Below are positions 48,796 to 59,247 of a DNA stretch of 64,000 bases, in pieces. The stretch's first letter is position 1. Each line of letters opens with the position of its first letter. The translations under genes were made by a program, and so were the position numbers. The stretch is from Cupriavidus sp. U2 (GTDB lineage Bacteria; Pseudomonadota; Gammaproteobacteria; Burkholderiales; Burkholderiaceae), in the NCBI RefSeq assembly GCF_009663685.2, contig NZ_RCOG02000012.1, positions 358,055 to 422,054 on the forward strand. Direction: 5' to 3'. Below the pieces are notes generated by a model that searched no databases, was not told where the DNA came from, and saw only the letters and a program-made list of their open reading frames with translations.

Positions 48796-51510
48796 ATGGA
48801 TCAATTCGCCAAAGAAACCCTTCCGGTCTCGCTGGAAGAGGAAATGCGCCGCTCTTACCTCGATTACGCAATGAGCGTTATCGTGGGGCGCGCGCTTCCC
48901 GACGTCCGGGACGGCCTGAAGCCGGTACACCGGCGCGTGCTCTTTGCGATGCATGAGCTGAATAACGACTGGAACCGGGCCTACAAGAAATCGGCGCGTA
49001 TCGTCGGTGATGTGATTGGTAAGTATCACCCGCACGGTGATACTGCCGTCTACGACACGATCGTCCGCATGGCGCAGAATTTCTCGCTGCGCTATATGCT
49101 GGTCGACGGCCAGGGTAACTTCGGTTCGGTGGATGGAGATAACGCTGCGGCGATGCGTTATACCGAAATCCGCCTGGCGAAGATCGCCCATGAAATGCTT
49201 CACGATATCGACAAGGAAACTGTCGATTTCGAACCGAACTATGACGGTTCGGAGAAAGAGCCCGGTATTTTGCCGGCGCGAATCCCGAATTTGCTGATCA
49301 ATGGTTCGTCGGGTATTGCCGTGGGTATGGCAACCAATATCCCGCCGCATAACCTCAATGAGGTTGTCGACGCCTGTCTGCATCTGCTCCGAAATCCCGA
49401 TACCACGATCGACGAACTGATCGAACTGGTACCGGCGCCTGATTTTCCGACGGCCGGCATTATCTATGGTATCCAGGGCGTGCGGGAGGGTTACCGCACC
49501 GGCCGGGGCCGCGTGGTCATGCGCGCGCGCACGCACTTTGAGGATATCGACCGCGGCGCGCGCCAGGCGATCATCGTCGATGAGCTGCCGTACCAGGTGA
49601 ACAAGCGGACCCTGCTCGAGCGCATTGCCGAGCTGGTGACCGAGAAGAAGATCGAGGGCATCTCCGACATCCGCGACGAGTCTGACAAGTCAGGCATGCG
49701 CGTGGTGATCGAGCTCAAGCGCAACGAAGTGCCCGAGGTTGTGCTGAACAACTTATATAAGAACACCCAGCTGCAGGACACGTTCGGCATGAACATGGTG
49801 GCGCTGGTCGATGGCCAGCCGCGCCTGCTGAACCTGAAGCAGATGCTGGATGCCTTCCTGTCGCATCGCCGGGAAGTGGTGACGCGCCGCACGGTGTTCG
49901 AGCTGCGCAAGGCGCGCGAGCGCGGGCACGTGCTGGAAGGCCTGGCCGTGGCGCTGGCGAACATCGACGAGTTCATCGCGATCATCAAGGCTGCGCCAAC
50001 GCCGCCGCTGGCCAAGCAGGAACTGATGGCCAAGCCCTGGGATTCGGGCCTGGTGCGCGAAATGCTGTCGCGTGCCGAGAGCGACACGGCAGGCGGCCGC
50101 GCCTCGTATCGACCAGATGGCCTGCCGGCCGTGTTCGGCATGCAGCCCGATGGCCTGTATCGCCTGTCCGACGGCCAGGCGCAGGAAATCCTGCAAATGC
50201 GCCTGCAACGCCTCACGGGCCTGGAGCAGGACAAGATCGTCCAGGAATACCGCGAAGTAATGGGCCTGATTGCCGACCTGCTCGACATCCTGGCCCGCCC
50301 GGAGCGCATCACCACGATCATCACCGAGGAACTGGGCGCCATCCGCGCCGAGTTCGGCGACGAGCGCCGCTCGCAGATCGAACACAACGCGACCGAACTG
50401 GACACGGAAGACCTGATCACCCCGCAGGACATGGTGGTCACGCTGTCGCACTCGGGCTACATGAAGAGCCAGCCGATTTCCGAATATCGCGCGCAGAAGC
50501 GCGGTGGCCGCGGCAAGCTGGCCACGGCGACCAAGGAAGACGACTGGATCGATACGCTGTTCGTGGCCAACACGCACGACTACATCCTGTGCTTCTCGAA
50601 TCGCGGCCGTCTGTACTGGCTCAAGGTCTACGAAGTGCCGCAAGGGTCGCGTAACTCGCGTGGACGTCCGATCGTGAACATGTTCCCGCTGGCCGACGGC
50701 GAGAAGATCAACGTGATACTGCCGGTGCGCCAGTTCGACGCCGAGCACTTCATCTTCATGGCCACCGCTCGCGGCACGGTCAAGAAGACGGTGCTGACCG
50801 ATTTCTCGAATCCGCGCAAGGCCGGCATCATTGCGGTCGACCTCGACGAGGGCGACTTCCTGATCGGCGCCGCCATCACCGATGGCCAGCACGACGTGAT
50901 GCTGTTCTCCGATGCCGGCAAGGCGGTGCGTTTCGACGAGAACGACGTGCGTCCGATGGGCCGTCAGGCGCGTGGCGTGCGTGGCATGAACCTCGACGAA
51001 GGCCAGGCCGTGATCGCCATGCTCGTGGCCCCGGCCGAAACGGCAGAGGGCGAGAGTGGGGCGGCCGAGGGCGTCTCGATCAGCGCGGTGGGCAGCGTGC
51101 TGACCGCCACCGAGAACGGCTACGGCAAGCGTACGCCGATCTCCGAGTACACTCGACACGGCCGTGGCACCAAGGGCATGATTGCGATCCAGACGAGCGA
51201 GCGCAATGGCCGGGTGGTGGCCGCGGCACTGGTTTCGCCCGAAGACGAGATCATGCTGATCACCACGGGTGGCGTGCTGATCCGCACCCGCGTGGCCGAG
51301 ATCCGCGAGATGGGCCGAGCCACGCAGGGCGTGACGCTGATCAACGTGGACGAAGGTACGAAGCTGTCGGGCCTGCAGCGCATCGTCGAGTCGGATGCCG
51401 ATAACAGCGGCAACGTCGAAGACGAAGACGTGGCGGACCATGCCAGCGGCGCGGCCAATGCCGATGGCGATACCGGAGCGGGCGCCGCCGACGCAGACGC
51501 GAATTCGTAA
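48796..51510 (+). CDS. gyrA: DNA gyrase subunit A
   Basis: A 904-residue subunit that cuts and rejoins DNA during ATP-driven negative supercoiling with GyrB. The catalytic Tyr122 is in [10 protein letters not shown]. The quinolone region reads [10 protein letters not shown], with Thr83 and Asp87; Thr at 83 also occurs naturally in other bacteria such as P. aeruginosa. The C-terminal beta-pinwheel carries the GyrA box QKRGGRGK and ends in an acidic Asp/Glu-rich tail. ATG 48796. The first 700 bases use T- and A-ending codons more often than the rest of the gene. Confidence 0.98.
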   Translation: MDQFAKETLPVSLEEEMRRSYLDYAMSVIVGRALPDVRDGLKPVHRRVLFAMHELNNDWNRAYKKSARIVGDVIGKYHPHGDTAVYDTIVRMAQNFSLRYMLVDGQGNFGSVDGDNAAAMRYTEIRLAKIAHEMLHDIDKETVDFEPNYDGSEKEPGILPARIPNLLINGSSGIAVGMATNIPPHNLNEVVDACLHLLRNPDTTIDELIELVPAPDFPTAGIIYGIQGVREGYRTGRGRVVMRARTHFEDIDRGARQAIIVDELPYQVNKRTLLERIAELVTEKKIEGISDIRDESDKSGMRVVIELKRNEVPEVVLNNLYKNTQLQDTFGMNMVALVDGQPRLLNLKQMLDAFLSHRREVVTRRTVFELRKARERGHVLEGLAVALANIDEFIAIIKAAPTPPLAKQELMAKPWDSGLVREMLSRAESDTAGGRASYRPDGLPAVFGMQPDGLYRLSDGQAQEILQMRLQRLTGLEQDKIVQEYREVMGLIADLLDILARPERITTIITEELGAIRAEFGDERRSQIEHNATELDTEDLITPQDMVVTLSHSGYMKSQPISEYRAQKRGGRGKLATATKEDDWIDTLFVANTHDYILCFSNRGRLYWLKVYEVPQGSRNSRGRPIVNMFPLADGEKINVILPVRQFDAEHFIFMATARGTVKKTVLTDFSNPRKAGIIAVDLDEGDFLIGAAITDGQHDVMLFSDAGKAVRFDENDVRPMGRQARGVRGMNLDEGQAVIAMLVAPAETAEGESGAAEGVSISAVGSVLTATENGYGKRTPISEYTRHGRGTKGMIAIQTSERNGRVVAAALVSPEDEIMLITTGGVLIRTRVAEIREMGRATQGVTLINVDEGTKLSGLQRIVESDADNSGNVEDEDVADHASGAANADGDTGAGAADADANS

Positions 51511-51592
51511 TTTGTTGCAACAACGGGACGACGGCCGGAACTCGCCAGACGGCCGTTCGGACTAATCCGGACGTATTTACCAGGGAGTCATA

Positions 51593-52159
51593 ATGCTCAA
51601 AACCTATCGACGTATCGCTGTTCTGGCTGCTTTCGCTCCGATGATGATGCTGGCGCAAGGCGCGCACGCTCAGGAAGACAAGGACAAGACCGCGGCCATC
51701 AAGGAACTGCTGACCGTCATGCAGGCCGACCAGGCTGTCAAGGGTCAGGCCGACAACTGGCAACAGGGCGCCAAGCAGGAAGCGCCGCTGGTGCTGGAGC
51801 AGGTTCTTGTCGAGAACAAGACGTTGAACGACAAGCAGAAGCAGGCCGCTGTCGACAAGCTCAAGAAGAACGGCGCCGTGCAGCGCATGGTCGACGGCGC
51901 CGGTACGGCGTTCAACACCGACGGCTTCCGTCAGGACGCCATCAAGGCGCACTACGATGCCTTCGGCAAGTACTACTCGACCCAGGAAATCAAGGATCTG
52001 ACCACGTTCCTGAAGTCGCCGACGGGCCAGAAGTTCATGGCCAACCAGGGCAAGGCCACCCAGGAAATCTGGGGTTCGATGATGCAGAAGTACGGCCCGC
52101 AGGTTGGCAAGTCGATGCGCGACGCCGCCGAGAAGGAAATCGCCGCCGCTTCGAAGTGA
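51593..52159 (+). CDS. DUF2059 domain protein, secreted
   Basis: A 188-residue protein with a signal peptide (residues 1-26, ending AHAQ) and a helical DUF2059 domain whose hallmark is the late segment IKAHYDAFGKYYSTQEIKDLTTFLKSPTGQKFM. DUF2059 proteins are periplasmic or envelope-associated and poorly characterised. It lies between gyrA (83 bases) and serC, a position it keeps in related genomes. ATG 51593 follows CAGGGAG. Confidence 0.88.
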   Translation: MLKTYRRIAVLAAFAPMMMLAQGAHAQEDKDKTAAIKELLTVMQADQAVKGQADNWQQGAKQEAPLVLEQVLVENKTLNDKQKQAAVDKLKKNGAVQRMVDGAGTAFNTDGFRQDAIKAHYDAFGKYYSTQEIKDLTTFLKSPTGQKFMANQGKATQEIWGSMMQKYGPQVGKSMRDAAEKEIAAASK

Positions 52160-52168
52160 TCGACGGCT

Positions 52169-52199
52169 GACCTCTCGGGCCCTTCGGGCCGGGGAGGTC
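52169..52199 (+). terminator. GC-rich hairpin after the DUF2059 gene
   Basis: GACCTC and GAGGTC form the outer stem, and GGCCC/GGGCC with a TTC loop the inner stem, ten bases after the stop. No T run follows, so it may be a stabilising or Rho-associated hairpin rather than a true terminator. Confidence 0.5.
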
Positions 52200-52258
52200 G
52201 CAGGTCCAGACCCGCTCCGGATGCCCTTGGTGTCCAAGGGGCGCAGGTTTTGGGCGAT

Positions 52259-52301
52259 AATGGCTGCCTGGTTCCATCCGGCAGCCATTTTTCTTTTCTC
52301 C
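52259..52301 (+). terminator. Rho-independent terminator-like hairpin just before serC
   Basis: AATGGCTGCC (52259-52268) pairs with GGCAGCCATT (52280-52289), followed by a T/C-rich run TTTCTTTTCTC that runs up to the serC ATG. It overlaps a GATAAT hexamer (52256-52261) that may be the serC -10 box. Confidence 0.6.
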
Positions 52302-52305
52302 CTCC

Positions 52306-53469
52306 ATGAACGATCCCCAGAACCCCGCCCTCGCCGGCCTGCAACGTTCCCTGGCCGAGCGCGTCTTCAATTTCTCGCCTGGCCCGGCCGCGTTGCCGAC
52401 CGAAGTCCTGCAGCAGGCCGCCGAGGAAATGCTGTCATGGCGCGGAACTGGCGTTTCGGTGATGGAGATGAGCCACCGCAGCAAGGAATTCGAGAGCATC
52501 CACCATCAAGCGATGACGGATCTGCGCGAACTGCTGCATGTGCCGAAGAACTTCAAGATTCTGTTCCTGCAGGGTGGCGCCATCGGCGAGAACGGCATCG
52601 TGCCGCTGAACCTGGCCAATCGTGTCAATGCCGCCAAGCCGAAGACGGACTTCGTGGTGACCGGCACGTGGTCGGTCAAGACCGAGCAGGAAGCGCGCCG
52701 CTATGGCGAGGTGAATATCGCCGCATCCAGCAAGGACCAGAAGTGGCACAAGATTCCCGACGTGAAGACGTGGAATCTGTCGGACGATGCCGCCTATGTG
52801 CACCTGTGCACGAACGAGACCATCGTCGGCGTGGAATTCCAGGACATTCCCGACATCGGCCAGACCGGCACGCATGACAAGGGACGCATCGTCGTGGCCG
52901 ACGCGTCGAGCCATATCCTGTCGCGCCCCATCGACTGGTCGCGCGTGCAGGTGGTGTACGGCGGCGCGCAGAAGAACATCGGCCCGGCCGGCGTGACGAT
53001 CGTCATCGTGCGCGAAGACCTGATCGGTTTCGCGCATCCGCTTTGCCCTTCGGCGTTCAACTGGCGCCTGGTGGCCGAGCACGACTCGATGTACAACACG
53101 CCGCCCACCTATGCGATCTACATCGCCGGGCTGGTGTTCCAGTGGCTCAAGGCCCAGGGCGGCGTGGCCGGGATCGAACAGCGCAATATTGCCAAGGCGC
53201 GCGCGCTGTACAGCTTCCTGGACCAAAGCGACTACTACCGTAACGAAATCGATCCCGGCAGCCGCTCGCGCATGAACGTACCGTTCTTCCTGCGCGATGA
53301 ATCGCGCAACGAAGCGTTCCTGACCCAGGCGCGCGCGAATGGCCTGGTACAGCTCAAGGGCCACAAGTCCGTGGGCGGCATGCGCGCCAGCATCTATAAC
53401 GCGATGCCACTCGAAGGTGTGACCGCGCTGGTGGAATTCATGCGCGAGTTCGAGCGCACCGCCGCCTGA
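52306..53469 (+). CDS. serC: Phosphoserine aminotransferase
   Basis: A 387-residue PLP enzyme that makes 3-phosphoserine in serine synthesis and 4-phosphohydroxythreonine for pyridoxal phosphate. Family signatures are [47 protein letters not shown] and the PLP-lysine region [14 protein letters not shown]. The usual G in QGGAS is replaced by I (GGAIGEN). It opens the aromatic supraoperon. ATG 52306 is close to the length of homologues, though the ribosome site (CTCCCTCC region) is poor. Confidence 0.95.
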   Translation: MNDPQNPALAGLQRSLAERVFNFSPGPAALPTEVLQQAAEEMLSWRGTGVSVMEMSHRSKEFESIHHQAMTDLRELLHVPKNFKILFLQGGAIGENGIVPLNLANRVNAAKPKTDFVVTGTWSVKTEQEARRYGEVNIAASSKDQKWHKIPDVKTWNLSDDAAYVHLCTNETIVGVEFQDIPDIGQTGTHDKGRIVVADASSHILSRPIDWSRVQVVYGGAQKNIGPAGVTIVIVREDLIGFAHPLCPSAFNWRLVAEHDSMYNTPPTYAIYIAGLVFQWLKAQGGVAGIEQRNIAKARALYSFLDQSDYYRNEIDPGSRSRMNVPFFLRDESRNEAFLTQARANGLVQLKGHKSVGGMRASIYNAMPLEGVTALVEFMREFERTAA

Positions 53470-53560
53470 CGGTGGTGCTTTCTGTCGCGGCCCTTGCAGC
53501 GCGAGGGCCCGGCATCAGCCCAGACTTTTCGCGGCTGCGCGATGCGCGGCCCACAGGCCT

Positions 53561-54706
53561 ATGACACAGCAAGACAAGCCGGGGGTGGCCGCCTCCGGCC
53601 ATGACAATGCCGCACCAAGCCCTCAGGAGCAGGCGCTGTCCGCCGACCTGGCGCCGCTGCGCGACCAGATCGATGCCGTCGACCGCGAACTGCTGGCCCT
53701 GCTGAACCGTCGCGCGCAGCTGGCGCTCGACGTGGGCGAGGTCAAGAAGAAGTACGGCGCGCCGGTGTTCCGCCCCGAACGTGAGCTGCAGGTGATCCGC
53801 AAGGTGCAGGGCGCCAATCCGGGCCCGCTGCTTGGCGAAAGCGTGGCGTCGATCTGGCGCGAGGTGATGTCCGCCTGCCGCGGGCTGGAAAAGCCGCTGG
53901 AGATCGCCTTCCTGGGCCCGGCCGGCACGTTTTCCGAGCAGGCGCTGTACGCGCACTTCGGCCACGAGGTCTCGGGCGTGCCGTGCCCGAGCATCGACGA
54001 GGTGTTCCGGTCGGTGGAATCCGGGACGGTGGAGTACGGCGTGGTGCCGGTCGAGAATTCGACCGAGGGCGCCGTGTCGCGCACGCTGGACCTGTTCCTG
54101 CAGACGTCGCTGAAGATCAGCGGCGAGATCGCGCTGAAGGTCCATCACAACCTGATGGCATCGTCGCCCGACATGAAGGGCGTGACCGTGGTGCGCGCGC
54201 ATGCGCAGGCGCTGGCGCAGTGCCAGCACTGGCTGACCGCCAACTATCCGCATCTGGAGCGCCAGGCCGTGTCCAGCAATGCCGAGGCCGCGCGCATGGC
54301 CAGCGAGGACCCCACGGTGGCGGCGATTGCCGGCGAAACGGCCGCCAACCGCTATCACCTGCATATCGTGCGGGCGAACATCCAGGACGATCCGCACAAC
54401 CGCACGCGCTTTGCCGTGATCGGCCGCTACGAGACCGAGCCGTCAGGCAGCGACCAGACGTCGATGATCCTGTCGGTGCCGAACAAGGCCGGTGCCGTGT
54501 ACCAGCTGCTGGCGCCGCTGGCGGACAACGGCGTGTCGATGTGCCGATTCGAGTCGCGGCCGGCCCGTAGCGGCGCGTGGGAGTACTACTTCTATGTCGA
54601 TGTGGAAGGCCATCAGCACGACCCGTCCGTGGCACGGGCAATCCAGGCGCTGCGCGCCAACGCCGCGTACCTGAAGGTGCTCGGGTCCTACCCGTCGAGC
54701 AAATAA
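53561..54706 (+). CDS. pheA: Bifunctional chorismate mutase/prephenate dehydratase
   Basis: A 381-residue enzyme for the first two committed steps of phenylalanine synthesis. The chorismate mutase domain (about residues 25-110) contains LRDQIDAVDRELLALLNRR. The dehydratase domain begins with IAFLGPAGTFSEQAL and has VENSTEGAVSRTLDLF. A C-terminal ACT domain (about 300-375: SMILSVPNKAGAVYQLLAPL, CRFESRP) gives feedback inhibition by phenylalanine. ATG 53561 lies 91 bases after serC; hisC begins 18 bases after its stop. Confidence 0.96.
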   Translation: MTQQDKPGVAASGHDNAAPSPQEQALSADLAPLRDQIDAVDRELLALLNRRAQLALDVGEVKKKYGAPVFRPERELQVIRKVQGANPGPLLGESVASIWREVMSACRGLEKPLEIAFLGPAGTFSEQALYAHFGHEVSGVPCPSIDEVFRSVESGTVEYGVVPVENSTEGAVSRTLDLFLQTSLKISGEIALKVHHNLMASSPDMKGVTVVRAHAQALAQCQHWLTANYPHLERQAVSSNAEAARMASEDPTVAAIAGETAANRYHLHIVRANIQDDPHNRTRFAVIGRYETEPSGSDQTSMILSVPNKAGAVYQLLAPLADNGVSMCRFESRPARSGAWEYYFYVDVEGHQHDPSVARAIQALRANAAYLKVLGSYPSSK

Positions 54707-54724
54707 CGCAGGCAGGAGACACGC

Positions 54725-55873
54725 ATGGCACAGCAGGAAAGCGGGGCGGCGAATGTGGCGGCCAATGTGGCCGATTATTTCGGCCCGACGTACGTCCGCA
54801 AGATTTCTCCGTACATCGCAGGAAAGCCAATTTCGGAAGTCGCACGCGAGTTCGGGCTCGACGAAGCACGCATCGTCAAGCTGGCCTCGAATGAGAATCC
54901 GCTCGGCATGCCGGCCTCGGCCAGGGCCGCCATCGCGGCGGCCACGGCAGACCTGGGGCGTTATCCGGACAGCAACGGCTTCGAACTGAAGGCCAGGCTT
55001 TCGGAGAAATTCGATGTCCCGGCCGAGTGGCTGACACTGGGCAACGGCAGCAACGACATTCTGGAGCTTGCCGCGCATGCGCTGGTGCGCGCTGGCGAGT
55101 CGATCGTCTACGCCGAATACTCGTTCGCGGTCTACGCGCTGGCCACGCAGGAAGTGGGCGCGCGCGCCATCGAGGTGAGGGCGCGCCAGTATGGCCATGA
55201 CCTCGATGCGATGGCCGCCGCGATTGCGCCGGACACGAAGCTCGTTTTTATCGCCAATCCGAACAACCCGACCGGCACCTTCGTGTCGGCCGCCGAGATC
55301 GAGGCGTTCCTGGCCAAGGTGCCGCCGCACGTGGTGGTGGTGCTGGACGAGGCGTACAACGAATATCTGGACGCCGACCAGCAGTACGAATCGATTGCCT
55401 GGGTGCGCAAGTATCCGAACCTGATGGTGTCGCGCACGTTCTCGAAGGCCTACGGCCTCGCGGGGCTGCGGGTCGGGTATGGCGTGGCCCAGCCGCCGCT
55501 GACGGACCTGCTCAACCGCGTGCGGCAGCCGTTCAACGTCAACAGCCTGGCGCAGGCCGCAGCCGTGGCGGCGCTGGGCGACGCGGCATTCCTGCAGCGC
55601 AGCGCGGAGCTCAATCGTGCCGGCAAGGCCCAGCTGGTAGCGGCCTTCGAACGCATGGGGCTGGAGTACGTGAAGTCGTCGGGCAACTTCGTCATGGTCC
55701 GCGTGGGCACGGACGACGGTGCCGGCGCCCGTGTGAACCTGGCCATGCTCAAGCAGGGCGTGATCGTGCGCCCGGTGGCGAACTACGGTCTGCCGCAGTG
55801 GCTGCGTATCACGATTGGCCTGCCTGACGAGAACGCCGCCTGCATCGCGGCGCTCGAACAGGCATTGAAGTGA
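54725..55873 (+). CDS. hisC: Histidinol-phosphate/aromatic aminotransferase
   Basis: A 382-residue PLP aminotransferase, related to HisC. The segments KLASNENPLGMP, NGSNDILELAAHALV, NPNNPTG and the PLP lysine region RTFSKAYGLAGLRVGYG are clear. In this supraoperon the HisC homologue is thought to act as a broad-specificity aminotransferase on prephenate or phenylpyruvate as well as histidinol phosphate, because it sits between pheA and tyrA. A separate hisC in the histidine operon is expected elsewhere. The stop overlaps the tyrA start (GTGA). Confidence 0.92.
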   Translation: MAQQESGAANVAANVADYFGPTYVRKISPYIAGKPISEVAREFGLDEARIVKLASNENPLGMPASARAAIAAATADLGRYPDSNGFELKARLSEKFDVPAEWLTLGNGSNDILELAAHALVRAGESIVYAEYSFAVYALATQEVGARAIEVRARQYGHDLDAMAAAIAPDTKLVFIANPNNPTGTFVSAAEIEAFLAKVPPHVVVVLDEAYNEYLDADQQYESIAWVRKYPNLMVSRTFSKAYGLAGLRVGYGVAQPPLTDLLNRVRQPFNVNSLAQAAAVAALGDAAFLQRSAELNRAGKAQLVAAFERMGLEYVKSSGNFVMVRVGTDDGAGARVNLAMLKQGVIVRPVANYGLPQWLRITIGLPDENAACIAALEQALK

Positions 55874-56793
55874 AACCGAATCGATCTGAAGCCGTGAGTG
55901 CTCTGCATTTTTCCCGTGTTGTGATTGTCGGCGTCGGCCTGATTGGCGGATCGCTGGCGTTGTCGCTCAAGCGTGCCGGCGTGGTCGGCACCGTGGTGGG
56001 GGTGGGCCGGTCGGCGGCGTCGCTCGAAAAGGCGAAGATGCTGGGCGTCATCGACGAGGCCGCCGAATCGCTGGCCGAAGCCGCGCGCGGCGCCAGCCTG
56101 ATCGTGCTGTGCGCGCCGGTGGCGCAGAACTTTGCGCTGCTCCATGCGCTGGAGCCGCATCTGCAGCCCGGCACCATCGTGACGGACGCCGGCAGTACCA
56201 AGTCCGACGTGATCATGGCCGCCAAGACGGCGCTCGGTGACAAGGTGGCGCAGTTCGTGCCCGCCCACCCGATTGCCGGCCGCGAGCTGCACGGCGTGGA
56301 GGCCGCGCTGAATGACCTGTACCTGGGCAAGAAGGTGGTGATGTGCCCGCTGCAGGAAAACAGCCGCGTCGATGTGGCGGCGGTGCGCGCCATGTGGGAG
56401 TCCACGGGTGCCGATGTCCACGTGATGTCGGCCGTGCAGCATGATGCCGTGTTCGCATCGGTGAGCCATCTGCCGCACGTGCTGTCGTATGCGCTGGTGG
56501 CGCAGGTGGCCAATGCCGAGGACGCGGCGCTGAAGCTCGATTTCGCGGGCGGTGGCTTCCGCGACTTCACGCGCATCGCCGCGTCGTCGCCCGAGATGTG
56601 GCGCGACATCTGCATCGCCAACAAGGAGGCGCTGCTGCGCGAGATCAACACGTACGAAGCCGTGCTGGGTCACCTGAAGGCACAGATCAAGGCAGGCGAC
56701 GGTGCCGCGCTGGAGCGGATCTTCGCGCGCGCCAGCGACACACGCCTGAAGTGGGGCGCGGCGCGCGCCGCCACCCATAACGTAGAACCCTGA
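55870..56793 (+). CDS. tyrA: Prephenate dehydrogenase
   Basis: A 307-residue NAD(P)-dependent enzyme that converts prephenate to 4-hydroxyphenylpyruvate for tyrosine synthesis. The Rossmann motif is [20 protein letters not shown]. The catalytic His lies in [10 protein letters not shown], and [12 protein letters not shown] and [11 protein letters not shown] are family signatures. The GTG start overlaps the hisC stop by four bases, and the TGA stop abuts the next gene, so translation is coupled. No fused mutase or ACT domain is present. Confidence 0.94.
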   Translation: MKPNRSEAVSALHFSRVVIVGVGLIGGSLALSLKRAGVVGTVVGVGRSAASLEKAKMLGVIDEAAESLAEAARGASLIVLCAPVAQNFALLHALEPHLQPGTIVTDAGSTKSDVIMAAKTALGDKVAQFVPAHPIAGRELHGVEAALNDLYLGKKVVMCPLQENSRVDVAAVRAMWESTGADVHVMSAVQHDAVFASVSHLPHVLSYALVAQVANAEDAALKLDFAGGGFRDFTRIAASSPEMWRDICIANKEALLREINTYEAVLGHLKAQIKAGDGAALERIFARASDTRLKWGAARAATHNVEP

Positions 56794-56837
56794 TGCCGTG
56801 GCGCCTTTCCGGGCGCCAGGCCGACGCTGCAAAGACC

Positions 56838-58148
56838 ATGGAACATCTGACCCTCGGCCCGCTGACCCGCGCATCGGGCACCGTGCGCCTGCCTGGCTCG
56901 AAGAGCATCTCCAACCGCGTGCTGCTGCTATCCGCACTGGCAACCGGCGAGACACGCGTTCGCGATCTGCTCGATTCCGACGACACCCAGGTCATGCTCG
57001 AAGCACTGAAGGTGCTGGGCGTGACCTGGCGCCGTGACGGCGGCGACTGCATCGTGACTGGCGTGGGTGGCCATTTTCCGAACAAGGCCGCCGACCTGTT
57101 CATGGGCAATGCCGGTACGGCGATTCGTCCGCTGACGGCGGCGCTGGCGCTGCAGGGCGGCGCGTACAGGCTCAGCGGCGTGGCGCGCATGCACGAGCGG
57201 CCGATCGGCGATCTCGTGGACGGCCTGCGGCAGGTTGGCGCCGCCATCGAATACCTGGGCACACCGGGCTATCCGCCGCTGGAGATCAAGCCCGCGCAGA
57301 TCCGCATCGATACGCCGATCCGCGTGCGTGGCGATGTGTCGAGCCAGTTCCTGACCGCGCTGCTGATGACGCTGCCGATGGCGTCGGCGCCGTCGGGGCG
57401 GATCGAGATCGAAGTGGTGGGTGAGCTGATCTCGAAGCCGTACATCGAGATCACGCTGAACCTGCTGGCGCGCTTTGGCATCGTGGTCGAGCGGCAGGGC
57501 TGGGAACGTTTCATCCTGCCGGCCGGCGCGCAGTACCGCTCGCCGGGCGAGATCTACGTCGAGGGCGATGCCTCGACCGCATCGTATTTCCTGGCTGCCG
57601 GCGCGATTGGCGGCGGTCCGGTGCGGGTCGAAGGCGTGGGTTTGTCGAGCATCCAGGGCGATGTGCGCTTTGCCGATGCGCTGAACCGCATGGGCGCCAA
57701 CGTGATGGCGGGCGACAACTGGATCGAGGTACGCGGCACCGAGCGCGACGACGGCCGGCTCAATGGCATCGAACTCGACTGCAACCATATTCCCGACGCC
57801 GCGATGACGCTGGCCGTGGCGGCACTGTTCGCCGAAGGCACGACCACGCTGACCAATATCGCCAGCTGGCGCGTCAAGGAAACCGATCGTATTACCGCCA
57901 TGGCGACGGAGCTGCGCAAACTGGGCGCCACGGTGGAAGAGGGCGCAGACTACCTCAAAGTGACGCCTCCGGCATCAAACGCGTGGCAGACCCCGGCCGA
58001 CGGCATTGGCACCTATGATGATCACCGGATGGCCATGTGTTTCTCGTTGGCCGCTTTTGGGCCGCTGCCGGTGCGGATCAACGATCCGGGCTGCGTGGCG
58101 AAGACGTTCCCGGAATATTTCTCGGTGTTTGCCGGGGTGGCGCGGTAA
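56838..58148 (+). CDS. aroA: 3-phosphoshikimate 1-carboxyvinyltransferase (EPSP synthase)
   Basis: A 436-residue enzyme that joins shikimate 3-phosphate and phosphoenolpyruvate, the step before chorismate. Signatures are [16 protein letters not shown] (phosphate-binding Lys, Ser, Arg), [16 protein letters not shown] and the C-terminal [14 protein letters not shown]. The NAGTAIRP loop is the glyphosate-sensitive class I form. ATG 56838 gives the common start MEHLTLGP; an in-frame ATG at 56793 overlapping the tyrA stop would add 15 residues and may allow coupled initiation. Confidence 0.95.
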   Translation: MEHLTLGPLTRASGTVRLPGSKSISNRVLLLSALATGETRVRDLLDSDDTQVMLEALKVLGVTWRRDGGDCIVTGVGGHFPNKAADLFMGNAGTAIRPLTAALALQGGAYRLSGVARMHERPIGDLVDGLRQVGAAIEYLGTPGYPPLEIKPAQIRIDTPIRVRGDVSSQFLTALLMTLPMASAPSGRIEIEVVGELISKPYIEITLNLLARFGIVVERQGWERFILPAGAQYRSPGEIYVEGDASTASYFLAAGAIGGGPVRVEGVGLSSIQGDVRFADALNRMGANVMAGDNWIEVRGTERDDGRLNGIELDCNHIPDAAMTLAVAALFAEGTTTLTNIASWRVKETDRITAMATELRKLGATVEEGADYLKVTPPASNAWQTPADGIGTYDDHRMAMCFSLAAFGPLPVRINDPGCVAKTFPEYFSVFAGVAR

Positions 58149-58175
58149 GCGGCCACTCCGGTTCAATAGCAGTGT

Positions 58176-58412
58176 TCAGGCGGCGGCCAGGTGGGGCGCC
58201 GCCGGCGCTTCACGGCTGGCTCCGGCCGTTGCGGGATTTCCGCGGCGTTCACGGCGCTCCCAGTACTTGTCGAAGAAATAGTGGGCGACCGTGTTGACGG
58301 CCGGTTCGATGAAGGTGATGGCGCCGCTGATGGCCAGGCTGCCGGTCAGCGCGTAGGTCACGCTGAAGGCGATGCCCAGGTGCATGATGCCGAAGGTCAG
58401 GGTTTTGGCCAT
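58176..58412 (-). CDS. DUF2061 small membrane protein
   Basis: A 78-residue protein with two membrane helices (FGIMHLGIAFSVTYALTG and AISGAITFIEPAVNTVAHYFF) and the DUF2061 ending FFDKYWERRE. The ATG at 58412 gives MAKTLTFGIMH as in homologues; the open frame extends upstream to 58496 without support. It is on the strand opposite the aromatic operon, between aroA and cmk. A Fur-box-like site lies about 95 bases upstream of its start. Function unknown. Confidence 0.82.
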   Translation of the reverse strand: MAKTLTFGIMHLGIAFSVTYALTGSLAISGAITFIEPAVNTVAHYFFDKYWERRERRGNPATAGASREAPAAPHLAAA

Positions 58413-58504
58413 GGTGGATTGCTCGCGTCGAAAAATGTCGGGATGGTCGCGCAGCGCCTTTTGTAGGGAACGGGAACGCTGCAGCCGCGCAACCATGGAT
58501 TAGA

Positions 58505-58523
58505 TGATAACGACTCTCAATCA
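58505..58523. promoter_or_regulatory. Putative Fur box
   Basis: TGATAACGACTCTCAATCA resembles the Fur 7-1-7 inverted repeat (GATAA, central GA and TCA positions match). It lies upstream of the minus-strand DUF2061 gene and 39 bases upstream of cmk. The second half matches the consensus poorly, so the call is tentative. Confidence 0.4.
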
Positions 58524-58561
58524 AAGTCGAAAATCAATAGTTTCAAGCTAACTAATTAAGA

Positions 58562-59221
58562 ATGACTATCATTGACGTCATCACCATAGATGGACCAACC
58601 GCTTCCGGCAAGGGAACGGTGGCCCACAAGGTGGCAGATGCCCTGAGCTTCCATCTGCTGGACAGCGGCGCGCTGTATCGGCTGGTGGCGCTGGCCAGCG
58701 AACGTGCCGACGTGGACATCGGCGACGTCGATACCCTTGCAAAGATCGCCTTGCGCCTCGATGTGAAGTTCGGCCCGGACCGGGTCTGGCTCGAAGGCGA
58801 AGAGGTCAGCCAGCTGATTCGCCAGGAGGCAATCGGCAACCGGGCGTCGGCGCTGGCCGTCCATCAGCCCGTGCGTGATGCGCTGACCGCACTTCAGCGC
58901 GGCTTTCGCAAGCTGCCCGGCCTCGTGGCGGACGGCCGCGACATGGGCACGGTGATCTTCCCGGAGGCCCGCCTCAAGGTGTTCCTGACCGCGAGTGTCG
59001 AGGCGCGCGCCCGCAGGCGCTATAAACAATTGATTGATAAGGGAATTTCTGCTAATATCGAAGACCTTTTGCGTGACCTCGAGGCGCGCGACGCGCGGGA
59101 CCGTTCCCGTGCCGCCGCACCGTTGCGTCCCGCGGAAGACGCGCAACGCCTGGACACCTCCGAAATGACGGTGGACGAGGCGGTGGCGCAGGTGCTGGAG
59201 TGGTTCGCCGCGGTGCGGTGA
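58562..59221 (+). CDS. cmk: Cytidylate kinase
   Basis: A 219-residue kinase that phosphorylates CMP and dCMP with ATP. The P-loop [11 protein letters not shown] is at the N terminus, LDSGALYR binds CMP, and [13 protein letters not shown] and [10 protein letters not shown] are family motifs. ATG 58562 begins [11 protein letters not shown]. It keeps the usual place between aroA and rpsA, although a DUF2061 gene on the other strand separates it from aroA. A promoter-like sequence for rpsA is embedded in its 3' third. Confidence 0.95.
   Translation: MTIIDVITIDGPTASGKGTVAHKVADALSFHLLDSGALYRLVALASERADVDIGDVDTLAKIALRLDVKFGPDRVWLEGEEVSQLIRQEAIGNRASALAVHQPVRDALTALQRGFRKLPGLVADGRDMGTVIFPEARLKVFLTASVEARARRRYKQLIDKGISANIEDLLRDLEARDARDRSRAAAPLRPAEDAQRLDTSEMTVDEAVAQVLEWFAAVR
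59030..59058 (+). promoter_or_regulatory. Putative rpsA promoter inside cmk
   Basis: TTGATT (59030-59035) and TAATAT (59053-59058) are separated by exactly 17 bases within an unusually AT-rich patch of the cmk coding region. It would start a leader of about 300 bases before rpsA. Confidence 0.55.
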
Positions 59222-59247
59222 GTAAAACCATGAGGCACCGAACCGGG

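Noticed and set aside
49042..49044. GyrA Thr83 as a quinolone-resistance change
   Set aside because: Thr at this site is natural in many species, so resistance cannot be inferred.
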